DNA of 64,000 nucleotides from Micromussa lordhowensis (Eukaryota; Cnidaria; Anthozoa; Scleractinia; Lobophylliidae): NCBI GenBank assembly GCA_964020085.1, contig OZ026600.1, positions 4,685,361 to 4,749,360 of the forward strand, read 5' to 3'. Shown piece by piece: positions 28,238 to 35,196 of this stretch (position 1 is its first letter; each line of letters starts with the position of its first letter). The notes under the pieces were generated by a model. It saw only the letters and a program-made list of their open reading frames with translations, ran no database searches and was not told where the DNA came from. The position numbers and the translations under genes were made by a program.

Positions 28238-28876
28238 ATGAAAATTCCTAATTATGATTCAGCTTCTAATAATGACAGCAATTTCAAACGACTGCTACCT
28301 TATATGCCTTCAGACAATTTTCGAATGTTAATTTGTGGACCAAGCGGTTGTGGTAAAACTAACGTTCTCATGCATATGCTTTGTAATCCTCTACTCTACT
28401 ATGATAAGATTTACTTGTTTTCAAAAAATCTTGAGCAACCAAAGTACAGACAACTATTAGAAACATTTCAACCCATTTCAGAAGAGGTTGGTTATGATGT
28501 CATAGAAGAGAGTAATGGTGATGTCATTCCTCTGGAAAGCCTAGACCACGATAATCAAAAAATAGTTATCTTTGATGACTTTGCTTGTGAACGAAACCAA
28601 AAACCTCTCATTGAATATTTTATTGGTGGCCGTCATAAAAATTGCAGTGTAATCTATTTAAGTCAATCTTATTATCTCACTCCCAAAGACATCAGGTTGA
28701 ATTGCTCTCATTTTTGTATTTTTGACTCTCCAAGTAATGCAGAGACAGCAAGAATGTGTAAAGAAGTCAATGTACCTAAGAAGCGATTCGAGAGTGCGAC
28801 TAGTGAGCCTTATAGTTTTGCGTACATTGATAAGACAAAAAAGACAATCAGAAAAAATTTCAATGAAAATATATAG
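28238..28876 (+). CDS. FtsK/A32-type genome-packaging ATPase
   Basis: 212 residues. Walker A is GPSGCGKTNVLMHML (~31-45), Walker B is KIVIFDDFACE (~109-119), and a sensor-like segment YLSQSYYLTPKDIR follows, typical of the A32/FtsK-HerA packaging ATPases of Polintons, virophages and NCLDVs. It would pump the linear genome into capsids. Length is normal for the family and the frame is intact. It is the first rightward gene, and its stop codon (TAG) is within the ATATATAG motif that precedes the next gene's ATG, so the two are nearly overlapping. Confidence 0.93.
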   Translation: MKIPNYDSASNNDSNFKRLLPYMPSDNFRMLICGPSGCGKTNVLMHMLCNPLLYYDKIYLFSKNLEQPKYRQLLETFQPISEEVGYDVIEESNGDVIPLESLDHDNQKIVIFDDFACERNQKPLIEYFIGGRHKNCSVIYLSQSYYLTPKDIRLNCSHFCIFDSPSNAETARMCKEVNVPKKRFESATSEPYSFAYIDKTKKTIRKNFNENI

Positions 28877-28877
28877 G

Positions 28878-29111
28878 ATGGATAGAATTAGTTTGCCGAG
28901 AAGATTAACACACGAAATATTTAATGTGTTTAATGAGATAAATTTTTTATTAGAGAATCTTACTAGTAAACTAGAATGTTTAAAAGAAGTTGAAAAAAAA
29001 TACAACGAATCTATTTCTGATGAAATATTATTATTAATTAAAAATCTCAAAATGTTAGATTCTGATTACTTAAGAGATCGAGAAGAAGAAGAAGAAGAAG
29101 AAGAAATTTAA
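28878..29111 (+). CDS. Small coiled-coil protein with poly-Glu tail
   Basis: I place the start at 28878, two bases after the ATPase stop, because ATATATAG immediately precedes it as at other genes; upstream in-frame codons lie inside the ATPase. The 77 residues form heptad-like helices (FNEINFLLENLTSKLECLKEVEKKY, described here as two overlapping blocks around 17-41) and end in LRDREEEEEEEEI, encoded by a GAA repeat. The family is unknown. It sits between the packaging ATPase and the first fiber gene, so a role in assembly is possible, but nothing in the sequence proves it. Confidence 0.6.
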   Translation: MDRISLPRRLTHEIFNVFNEINFLLENLTSKLECLKEVEKKYNESISDEILLLIKNLKMLDSDYLRDREEEEEEEEI

Positions 29112-29126
29112 TTTAGTATATTATAT

Positions 29127-32100
29127 ATGGGTTTTAGCAATGGACAACTTGAATCAACATCAGCAACAGGAAGAGGTGAAAAAGGTGATCCTGGTTTACC
29201 TGGAATTGGATTTAGTCTAACTGATGATGGTAATTTTGATATTGATAGTAAGCGATTAACTGAAGTAGCCCTTCCTATCGATAATAATGATGCAGCAACA
29301 AAAGAGTATGTAGATAATAACCTACCAGCTATTGATTTGTCACCTTATCTGAAAAGAGATGGAACAACTTCAATGACTGGTCATTTAAATATGAATAATC
29401 ATAAGATTAGTGATTTAGAAGATGCTACGGATGATAATGATGCTGTACCTCTAAAACAATTAAAGGAGATGACAACAGATCATAGGACAAATTATCATTT
29501 GCAACCTAGTTTTACTTTTTATAAAGATTTTGGTGATAAAGCAGAATGTACTAAAGGATCTATACCTATTCCTGGGCACACTGATCATTTTGAACTATTA
29601 GAAGCGCCTCGAGAAGGGGCGCAATCTGGTTATGCTTATTCTACTGTTCGACTAGTGAACAATTTAGAAATAGATCCTAATTATTCTATCGTTTTTGAAA
29701 TATTTGGATATGATGGAACAAATATAGTTACAGATGGTGATTCAGATAGGCTATTATTTACAAATGTCACTGGTAATGCAAACATAATTGATTTTAGTCA
29801 TGATTGGTTTAGCAATTACGCAAAAGCTTACATAATATTTAATAGTTCTAAAAGAGATGTGAACATCCGTTTACAATTTCGATATTATGGTTCCAGTAAC
29901 TCTAATTTTAAATTTCTATTTTTTAGTAGATGTGTCAAAGGAATACAAAGGACTAGTTTTGATCATAGATTATTTAATGTTAAAAGTACTGATTTTTCAG
30001 GAACAATATTAAATTTTGAACCGATCAATATGAATAATGAAAAGATAATCAATATTGGTAATCCTACTGACTCTAAAGATGCAACAAGCAAAGAATATGT
30101 TGACGATGAAGACGCTAAACAGGATATTGCTATTAATGATTTATCTTCTAGAAAAGCAGATAGGTCAGAAGTATTACTCCTAAACGGAAGCCAAAACATG
30201 ACTGGTAATCTTTCTATGAATGGAAATAGGATTTTTAGCTTACCTATTCCAACTGGGCCGCAGCAACCTGTGACAAAGACTTATTTAGAAAGTCAAATTG
30301 CTTCCATACCACAGTCTGATTTAAGTCTTTATCTCAAAGTAGATGGTTCTCGTGCTATGACTGGAAATCTCAAGATGAATGACAATAAAATAACAGATTT
30401 AGAGACTCAAGATGATGTCCCAATCATTGATTACCCTAATTATGTAAAAGATTCTAAAATGGCTGTTAATAAACTTTATGTCAATGAAAACTTTTTAAAA
30501 TTAAAAGGTGATGACTATGACTTAAAAGGTAAACGGATAAGAAATACTGAACCATATGGTGTCAATACTTTTGATACAAATGATTTGGTCTCCAAGGCAT
30601 TTGTCTTAGCAGAAATAAGTAAGCTACCTACAGATGTATTAAAATTGGATGGTTCACGTGCTATGACAGGTACTCTCCAAATGGGTGATAATGCTATCAC
30701 TGGAATTAGGAGTAGTTCAGCAGACGATGCAGCCCTAACTGTTGGAGGAGCTAAGTCTACATATCTGCCCCTTACTGGTGATCGAGGGATGCAAGGAAAT
30801 CTCGATATGGGAGGAAATTCTATTAGAAATATTAAACCTTTTGTTGAAGATGACTCAAGTCAAGCAGCACAAAATGCTCAATCCAATGATGTTATTAACT
30901 TTGGGTATTTTCACGGACAGAGAGGTCAACTAAAAAGACAAATAAATGATGTCGCTGCAGCAGCTCTTAACAGGAAAAATCCTTATCCCATGGAAGGAGA
31001 TCTCGATATGGCCAATCATAGCATTATCCGTTTGAAAGATCCAAATTCATCAGATAGCTTTCACGCTTCCAATGTTAACTATGTTAATAGGACAATTAGT
31101 GATAATAACGCTGTTATTAACTCTTTGATAGAAGATAAAGTGAGTGAAGCAGAAGCACTTAATATTAAAGCAAACCGACAAGAGAATGAATTCTCTTTTG
31201 TTATGGATGATGACCTATTTAAAGAAGATGATGATGATATTACTAAAGCTGGAAAAAAAGATAGAGATTTTTATCAAATTAAACGAGAGACTTATCGATT
31301 TAAAATTAAGTATGATGATTCCATCCATTATTATAGTACTCGATTAACTATTGATTTAAAATCATTAGATTTAGGTGAGTATACATTAGCTTTTGAAATG
31401 TATTATGGTAATAAAGTAGATCATGACGAAGTGGTTGTCGACGCTGTATCTGATACTTTGAATGTTTCACGTAATAATACAAATACTTTTTCTGATCATA
31501 GTAGAACAATTATCAATTTTCATAAATATGGAAACATTGGGATTATTGATTTAGATATTGATTTAACTTTAAAGTACAGGAGTGGTGAAACTTATGATTT
31601 TTTCACAAACATCTTTGTAGTTGTTTATGGTGTAAGTGGTCATCAGAATGACGTTGACCCACGAATTTGGGATAGATTCTATACCATCAGAAACAAAGTT
31701 ATTAATTATGAAGCACCTATAGATATGGGTAATCGTCAGATAAAAGGATTATCTGATGGGAATGAAAACGGTGATGCTGTTAATGTGAAACAACTGAATG
31801 AAACAGAAGATAATGTTGTAAAATATGTTGATGGTGAAATTGCAAAAGTAAATAGTGAAATTGCAAAAGAAAATCCTACTATTAATGAAAATAAAAATGT
31901 TATAGAATTAATAGTAAAATATATATTAAGTAATGATTCAAAGATTTCTTTAATAAAAGATTTGTATTTTTCTGATAGTAATGAAGGTAGAACACCAAAT
32001 ACATATGCGTTTGTAACTACTGGTGATAACACAGGTGATTTTACTTTTTATTATGTCTTCCAGCATAGTGCAATTACTAATAATGTAATGGCTGTACATT

Positions 32101-32465
32101 TTGATATTAAGAATACAAGAGGTGTATTTATTTTTGTTGATAAAAGCAAAGTAGTAATTTCACGTAATCCTACAATAGATGAACCATCTTTAAGATCATT
32201 TAATATTCCAAATAATTCTTTAGGAAAGCAAGTCCTATTTTGGATTTGGGTAAAAGGCACAGTTATGAATATAATTTTTAGTGGAATTAGTGCTCCAATT
32301 AATGTGGGTAATGCTTTTGTAGATACTACTATAAGAAGAGTAAATGTAGAAGATAATCCTTTCACTAAGGTGAGAGGATTAATAACTAAAAATATTTATG
32401 ATAATACCAGTCAAGCTTATCAGTTAATAAAAGAATTTGAGAAGAGCGAAGGAACTATTATATAA
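29127..32465 (+). CDS. Fiber protein 1 (collagen-like anchor, tail-fiber repeats)
   Basis: 1112 residues. The N terminus MGFSNGQLESTS is followed by a short collagen-like GEKGDPGLPGIG and a segment ending KRLTEVALPIDNNDAATKEYVD. At least six copies of a repeat of the form (S/R)xMTGxLxMxxxxIxxL are spread along the shaft (near residues 75, 355, 410, 530, 560 and 650), often followed by DAxTKxYV, as in phage and virus fibers. Two beta-rich domains interrupt the shaft (HLQPSFTFYKDFGD ~122 onward and a related one ~720 onward), and a C-terminal domain (DFTFYYVFQHSA...VLFWIWVKG) is probably the receptor-binding head, with a lectin-like feel. The N terminus is shared with the next gene and likely anchors in the penton. 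Confidence 0.85.
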   Translation: MGFSNGQLESTSATGRGEKGDPGLPGIGFSLTDDGNFDIDSKRLTEVALPIDNNDAATKEYVDNNLPAIDLSPYLKRDGTTSMTGHLNMNNHKISDLEDATDDNDAVPLKQLKEMTTDHRTNYHLQPSFTFYKDFGDKAECTKGSIPIPGHTDHFELLEAPREGAQSGYAYSTVRLVNNLEIDPNYSIVFEIFGYDGTNIVTDGDSDRLLFTNVTGNANIIDFSHDWFSNYAKAYIIFNSSKRDVNIRLQFRYYGSSNSNFKFLFFSRCVKGIQRTSFDHRLFNVKSTDFSGTILNFEPINMNNEKIINIGNPTDSKDATSKEYVDDEDAKQDIAINDLSSRKADRSEVLLLNGSQNMTGNLSMNGNRIFSLPIPTGPQQPVTKTYLESQIASIPQSDLSLYLKVDGSRAMTGNLKMNDNKITDLETQDDVPIIDYPNYVKDSKMAVNKLYVNENFLKLKGDDYDLKGKRIRNTEPYGVNTFDTNDLVSKAFVLAEISKLPTDVLKLDGSRAMTGTLQMGDNAITGIRSSSADDAALTVGGAKSTYLPLTGDRGMQGNLDMGGNSIRNIKPFVEDDSSQAAQNAQSNDVINFGYFHGQRGQLKRQINDVAAAALNRKNPYPMEGDLDMANHSIIRLKDPNSSDSFHASNVNYVNRTISDNNAVINSLIEDKVSEAEALNIKANRQENEFSFVMDDDLFKEDDDDITKAGKKDRDFYQIKRETYRFKIKYDDSIHYYSTRLTIDLKSLDLGEYTLAFEMYYGNKVDHDEVVVDAVSDTLNVSRNNTNTFSDHSRTIINFHKYGNIGIIDLDIDLTLKYRSGETYDFFTNIFVVVYGVSGHQNDVDPRIWDRFYTIRNKVINYEAPIDMGNRQIKGLSDGNENGDAVNVKQLNETEDNVVKYVDGEIAKVNSEIAKENPTINENKNVIELIVKYILSNDSKISLIKDLYFSDSNEGRTPNTYAFVTTGDNTGDFTFYYVFQHSAITNNVMAVHFDIKNTRGVFIFVDKSKVVISRNPTIDEPSLRSFNIPNNSLGKQVLFWIWVKGTVMNIIFSGISAPINVGNAFVDTTIRRVNVEDNPFTKVRGLITKNIYDNTSQAYQLIKEFEKSEGTII

Positions 32466-32476
32466 TATAAATATAT

Positions 32477-33226
32477 ATGGGATTTACAAATGGGCAACAT
32501 GAAAAACCATCAACGACAGGAAAAGTAGAAAAGGTTAAAAAAGGAATAGGCTTAAAATTAACTCCAGACAACCATTTCCATTTACAAAACAAGAGATTAA
32601 CTAACATTTCCGCTCCAATAAATGATCACGACGCAACCACTAAACGTTTCGTATCTGATTTATTAAAGACAAAAGCAGCAACTACATACGTTAACAATGA
32701 ACTAGCTAAAAAGACTAACTCATCAGCTTTAAAGGATTACGCTTTAATTACTGATTTAGGAACTTTAGCAATCGAATTCAATGATGCATTAAAAAGCAAA
32801 GTCGATTACAATGATTTAGAGACTAAGACGCAAAGTACAAATACCTCTGTCCACCCGTTCATCACAGTCTATGCAGAAGAGAATGGACCACTGATTAAAA
32901 GTACACTCCAATGGAGTTTCGGTAATGGATGTGAGCGAAATAAGCAATATGGTTGGCCTAGTCCTGTAGACGGTAAAATAGTTCGTGGCAGCATTTGTGT
33001 TTGCGCGGGCAATAGGCAAGCATCTGAAGTGATCGTCGGCTTAGTACACAATGGTGCTGATAAAGATTTAAAAATTATCAAACCTGCGGATGAGTGGTCA
33101 AAGATGACTATTTTCAGCGATCCGATTACGATACGAGCCGGTGACACGATCAATTTTCGAAGCAAAACATCGAATTCATCTGTAACACACGCGATGGTAA
33201 ACTTATTGATCGAAATTGATGTCTAG
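32477..33226 (+). CDS. Fiber protein 2 (short fiber, different head)
   Basis: 249 residues, beginning 11 bases after fiber 1. The N terminus (MGFTNGQHEKPSTTG, then GIGLKLTPDNHF and KRLTNISAPINDHDATTKRFV) parallels fiber 1, but the collagen-like GxP core is degraded and the shaft is reduced to about one repeat plus a helical linker. The C-terminal domain (HPFITVYAEENGPLIKS, then QWSFGNGCERNKQYGWPSP and INFRSKTSNSSVTHAMVNLLIEI) has no counterpart in fiber 1, so it probably binds a different ligand. ATATATATG precedes its start. Codon use in the second half is less AT-rich than in fiber 1, which may point to a separately acquired head. Confidence 0.75.
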   Translation: MGFTNGQHEKPSTTGKVEKVKKGIGLKLTPDNHFHLQNKRLTNISAPINDHDATTKRFVSDLLKTKAATTYVNNELAKKTNSSALKDYALITDLGTLAIEFNDALKSKVDYNDLETKTQSTNTSVHPFITVYAEENGPLIKSTLQWSFGNGCERNKQYGWPSPVDGKIVRGSICVCAGNRQASEVIVGLVHNGADKDLKIIKPADEWSKMTIFSDPITIRAGDTINFRSKTSNSSVTHAMVNLLIEIDV

Positions 33227-33231
33227 TATGA

Positions 33232-33416
33232 AAATATATGAAGCGTGTCTGATGCAAATGAGTTTCAGACACGTCAGATATTTGAAACGCTTCATCCACC
33301 CACGCTAAATTAATGGCTTGCCTGATGCGCATGGGTGGATGAACCGTGTCTTATATGTGAAGCGTGGGTGGATGGAAAAAAGTGCACCACATGCTCGAGA
33401 AAACCGGGTTGGTGCA
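33232..33416. repeat. Cluster of interlocking inverted repeats
   Basis: Three nested or adjacent dyads: TGAAGCG...CGCTTCA (about 33239-33294) enclosing TGTCTGA...TCAGACA; ATCCACCCACGCT against AGCGTGGGTGGAT (about 33294-33306 and 33361-33374); and TGCACCA...TGGTGCA (33384-33416). The motif TGAAGCGTG(T/G)(C/G)TG(A/G)ATG occurs twice. It lies just downstream of fiber 2 and upstream of the GC-rich block. It could be a transcription end/processing region or a recombination or replication site. Confidence 0.6.
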
Positions 33417-33486
33417 ATATAAATATTCCAATTGAATTGAGTAGAGAAACAGCGAGCAAATGGTGGTGCTTTTGGAGGTGGGGAAT

Positions 33487-33715
33487 GGCCGCCCCTGAAT
33501 CCTGATACGGCACGTGCAGGCGCTTGTTAGGGATAGTAGGGTGAGACCGTCTACGGTGATAACCCTCGGGTGAACCCGTCCCGGCCCAGTAGATAACTGG
33601 GGGTGCTCAGAGGTCTTTCGGGATCTCAAACACGCGAGCGACAGCCGCCTTGTCAGCGGCGCGAAAGTCCTAGCCGAGACTAGGCAAGTAACAGCCACCG
33701 AGCACCCCCGACCAG
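33487..33715 (+). ncRNA. GC-rich structured non-coding block, candidate RNA
   Basis: About 229 bp with far higher GC than the rest of the element and no supported ORF. Helices visible by eye: AGGGT 33538-33542 with ACCCT 33562-33566 enclosing CCG/CGG; CGGG/CCCG with a TGAA loop (33567-33578); CCAGT/ACTGG (33586-33600); a 10 bp stem GGGGGTGCTC (33599-33608) with GAGCACCCCC (33700-33709), inside which lie three hairpins, GAGGTC/GATCTC (33610-33627), GCCGC/GCGGC (33644-33660) and CCTAG/CTAGG (33669-33684). GGCC at 33487 may pair with 33583. T4 and T6 runs follow (33717-33731), and a TATAAATA lies upstream (33418). No Pol III B box was found. The strand is chosen from the T-runs and the G-U pair. 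I recognise no known RNA family. Confidence 0.55.
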
Positions 33716-33771
33716 GGTTTTGTCATTTTTTGTCACGCATTTTAGAAAAATTTATCTTATCCAAAGAATAG

Positions 33772-34031
33772 ATGGATATCAAAAGTTTATCTTCTTTGAT
33801 AGATGAAAGTAGAAAGTTTATTAAAATTTCTCTCGAAAAGAGGGGAAAAAATCAATCACATCTTTTGAAAAGTTTGAAGGTTTCAATTTAAAAGATTGGA
33901 AGAAAAAGTTAGCGTGTAACGGTTTTATTAGAGACCAAACTGTAAACCTTCAAGGTGATCAAACTGAAAAAATATATGATGAATTAATCCAAATGGGCTA
34001 TGATAGTGATCAAATTGTTTTTAATTTATAA
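33772..34031 (+). pseudogene. Small Polinton ORF broken by a frameshift
   Basis: The ATG at 33772 opens MDIKSLSSLIDESRKFIK and runs to a stop at about 33891. From the GGGGAAAAAA stretch near 33842 another frame stays open to 34031 (SITSFEKFEGFNLKDW, ACNGFIRDQTVNL, YDELIQMGYDSDQIVF). Together they would make a protein of about 86 residues, so a one-base loss in the A6 run is likely. The combined product is Lys/Asp-rich and matches no family I know. The start lacks the strong TATATA motif (only GAATAG precedes). It lies 20 bases before the two-helix membrane protein gene. Confidence 0.5.
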
Positions 34032-34050
34032 ATATAATAAAAATAATATA

Positions 34051-34533
34051 ATGGTGGCTAAAAAGAATATTTTCGATTGGAATCATATTTCAGACAAATT
34101 ATCGACTGATGAAGTAGACGAACTAAAGTCTTATTATCTAAGCTATCATAGGAAATGTTGGGCTTTCAAAATGGCTTACAAAAGATTCAAATTGCTCAAA
34201 TTCATTGGTAATTCACTCTCTGTTCTGACCGCTTCAGGTGGAATTGCTAGCGCTATTGCTACTGGTGGTATCAGTCTCATAGCGATTAGTACAGTGGCAT
34301 TATTAGTTAAAGGATATATGGAACACAAAGGTTTAGACTTAAAAATTCAAAATTGTACCTATGCCTATCAAAGTTACCAGCATTTGTTAATAATGATTCG
34401 AGAAGCGATGCGCTCAGGTGATCTTAACCGAGAAAGTTTAATTAATCAAATGACAAGTGTTGACAATTTTGTGATTGATAATAGTCCAATTGTTGATAAA
34501 TATTTAAAGATGTATGACGCTAAAATGTCTTAA
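34051..34533 (+). CDS. Two-transmembrane-helix protein near the right terminus
   Basis: 160 residues from the ATG at 34051, chosen over an upstream in-frame Met (34000) because AATATA abuts it and the upstream part overlaps the preceding ORF. A basic, Trp-containing N-terminal helix (YHRKCWAFKMAYKRF) leads to a hydrophobic hairpin (about 50-92: LSVLTASGGIASAIATGGI then LIAISTVALLVKGYM), followed by an amphipathic helical C terminus with DLNRESLINQM and PIVDKYLKMYD. The layout is that of a two-TM membrane protein; SLATT-like or holin-like roles are possible but unproven. I recall similar genes at the end of other cnidarian Polintons. The last codons and the stop lie inside the terminal repeat. 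Confidence 0.7.
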   Translation: MVAKKNIFDWNHISDKLSTDEVDELKSYYLSYHRKCWAFKMAYKRFKLLKFIGNSLSVLTASGGIASAIATGGISLIAISTVALLVKGYMEHKGLDLKIQNCTYAYQSYQHLLIMIREAMRSGDLNRESLINQMTSVDNFVIDNSPIVDKYLKMYDAKMS

Positions 34534-34778
34534 AAATCAGCATCGTGAGAACAATCTAAATTTTACTATATCCTACACTAACCTACGCATTTTAGGCATT
34601 TTTGTGCGTAAAATAGTATGTCTAATTTTTACGATATCTACGCTACTTACACTACCTACGCATAACTACGCTGTTTTAGTGTATTATATCATATATTTTA
34701 GACTCAGATTTTTACACTAACTACGCTGAGATGCGTAAAATCCAGAAATGTCCTAGTTCCCCCATTTCCTACACTACT
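34525..34778 (-). repeat. Polinton right terminal inverted repeat
   Basis: Reverse complement of 14646-14899 with one difference. It ends ...CCTACACTACT and is followed directly by TTAATG. The near-identity of the two ends implies recent insertion or ongoing end-to-end correction. Confidence 0.95.
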
Positions 34779-34784
34779 TTAATG
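34779..34784 (+). repeat. Polinton target-site duplication, right copy
   Basis: TTAATG, identical to 14640-14645; it encodes part of the RT Leu-Ser-Leu stretch before the insertion. Confidence 0.92.
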
Positions 34785-35118
34785 AAAGCCTGTTAGCTCT
34801 AAACCATATTGACAACTTATTTAGCTCAGCGTTCAGTATATCAGTAAGGCAGTCTTTATCCTTGTGAGACACAAATACGTTTGTATCATCGGCAAATAAT
34901 ATCAGTTGTAATATTGTTGACGTGTTGATTATATCATTGATGTAGACCAGAAAAAACAAAGGCCCTAGTATTGAACCTTGGGGAACGCCACACATGATAT
35001 TAGCACGATACGAAACATAACCATTGTATTCTACAAACTGAAGTCTGTTGGAAAAATAGCTCTTAATCCATTTCAGAGCCAAGCCACGTATACCATAGTG
35101 TTCAAGTTTATCAAATAA

Positions 35119-35196
35119 TATACTATATAATAATACATACATCTTATATAGCGCATCTATCCATAACAATGATCAGTGCGCTTAAAATAAAAATAA
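35119..35196 (-). mobile_element. Truncated retroposon tail inserted in the LINE
   Basis: About 72-78 bp starting AAGCGCACTGATCATTG and ending GCGCTATATAAGATG plus an AT-rich tail on the minus strand. The hexamer TTATTT (AAATAA on plus) lies at both edges (35113-35118 and 35191-35196). Removing it restores the RT reading DTVNHSI-L-FDKLEH. The GCGCTATATAA end is a familiar 3' end of marine-invertebrate short retroposons. Confidence 0.6.

Larger units (their letters stand above)
14646..34778. mobile_element. Complete Maverick/Polinton (adintovirus-like) element, 20,133 bp
   Basis: Bounded by 254 bp terminal inverted repeats and a 6 bp TTAATG target duplication, with AG...CT termini. It carries the full Polinton set: protein-primed PolB, retroviral-type integrase, adenain-like protease, A32/FtsK packaging ATPase, hexon-like and penton-like capsid proteins, plus PLA2-domain, fiber and VLTF3-like genes. 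Base composition is strongly AT-rich and genes are tightly packed, unlike the flanks. Leftward genes occupy 14891-28167 (one exception at 22456) and rightward genes 28238-34533. Frameshifts affect at least two genes (23920-24643 and 33772-34031), and two others are questionable. It is inserted in the RT gene of a LINE. Confidence 0.97.

Noticed and set aside
33240..33330. Possible hammerhead near the Polinton inverted repeats (CTGATGC...GAAAC)
   Set aside because: Position 9 is not A, and the flanking helices pair the wrong strands for a hammerhead; simple nested hairpins explain it better.
33351..33698. Minus-strand ORF of 115 codons over the GC-rich block
   Set aside because: No start motif or domain, and it crosses the paired helices; a chance frame in GC-rich DNA.
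33487..33715. Identity as adenovirus VA RNA, RNase P/MRP RNA or group I intron
   Set aside because: No Pol III B box, and the conserved core sequences of RNase P/MRP and group I introns were not found by eye; only the general idea of a structured RNA is kept.
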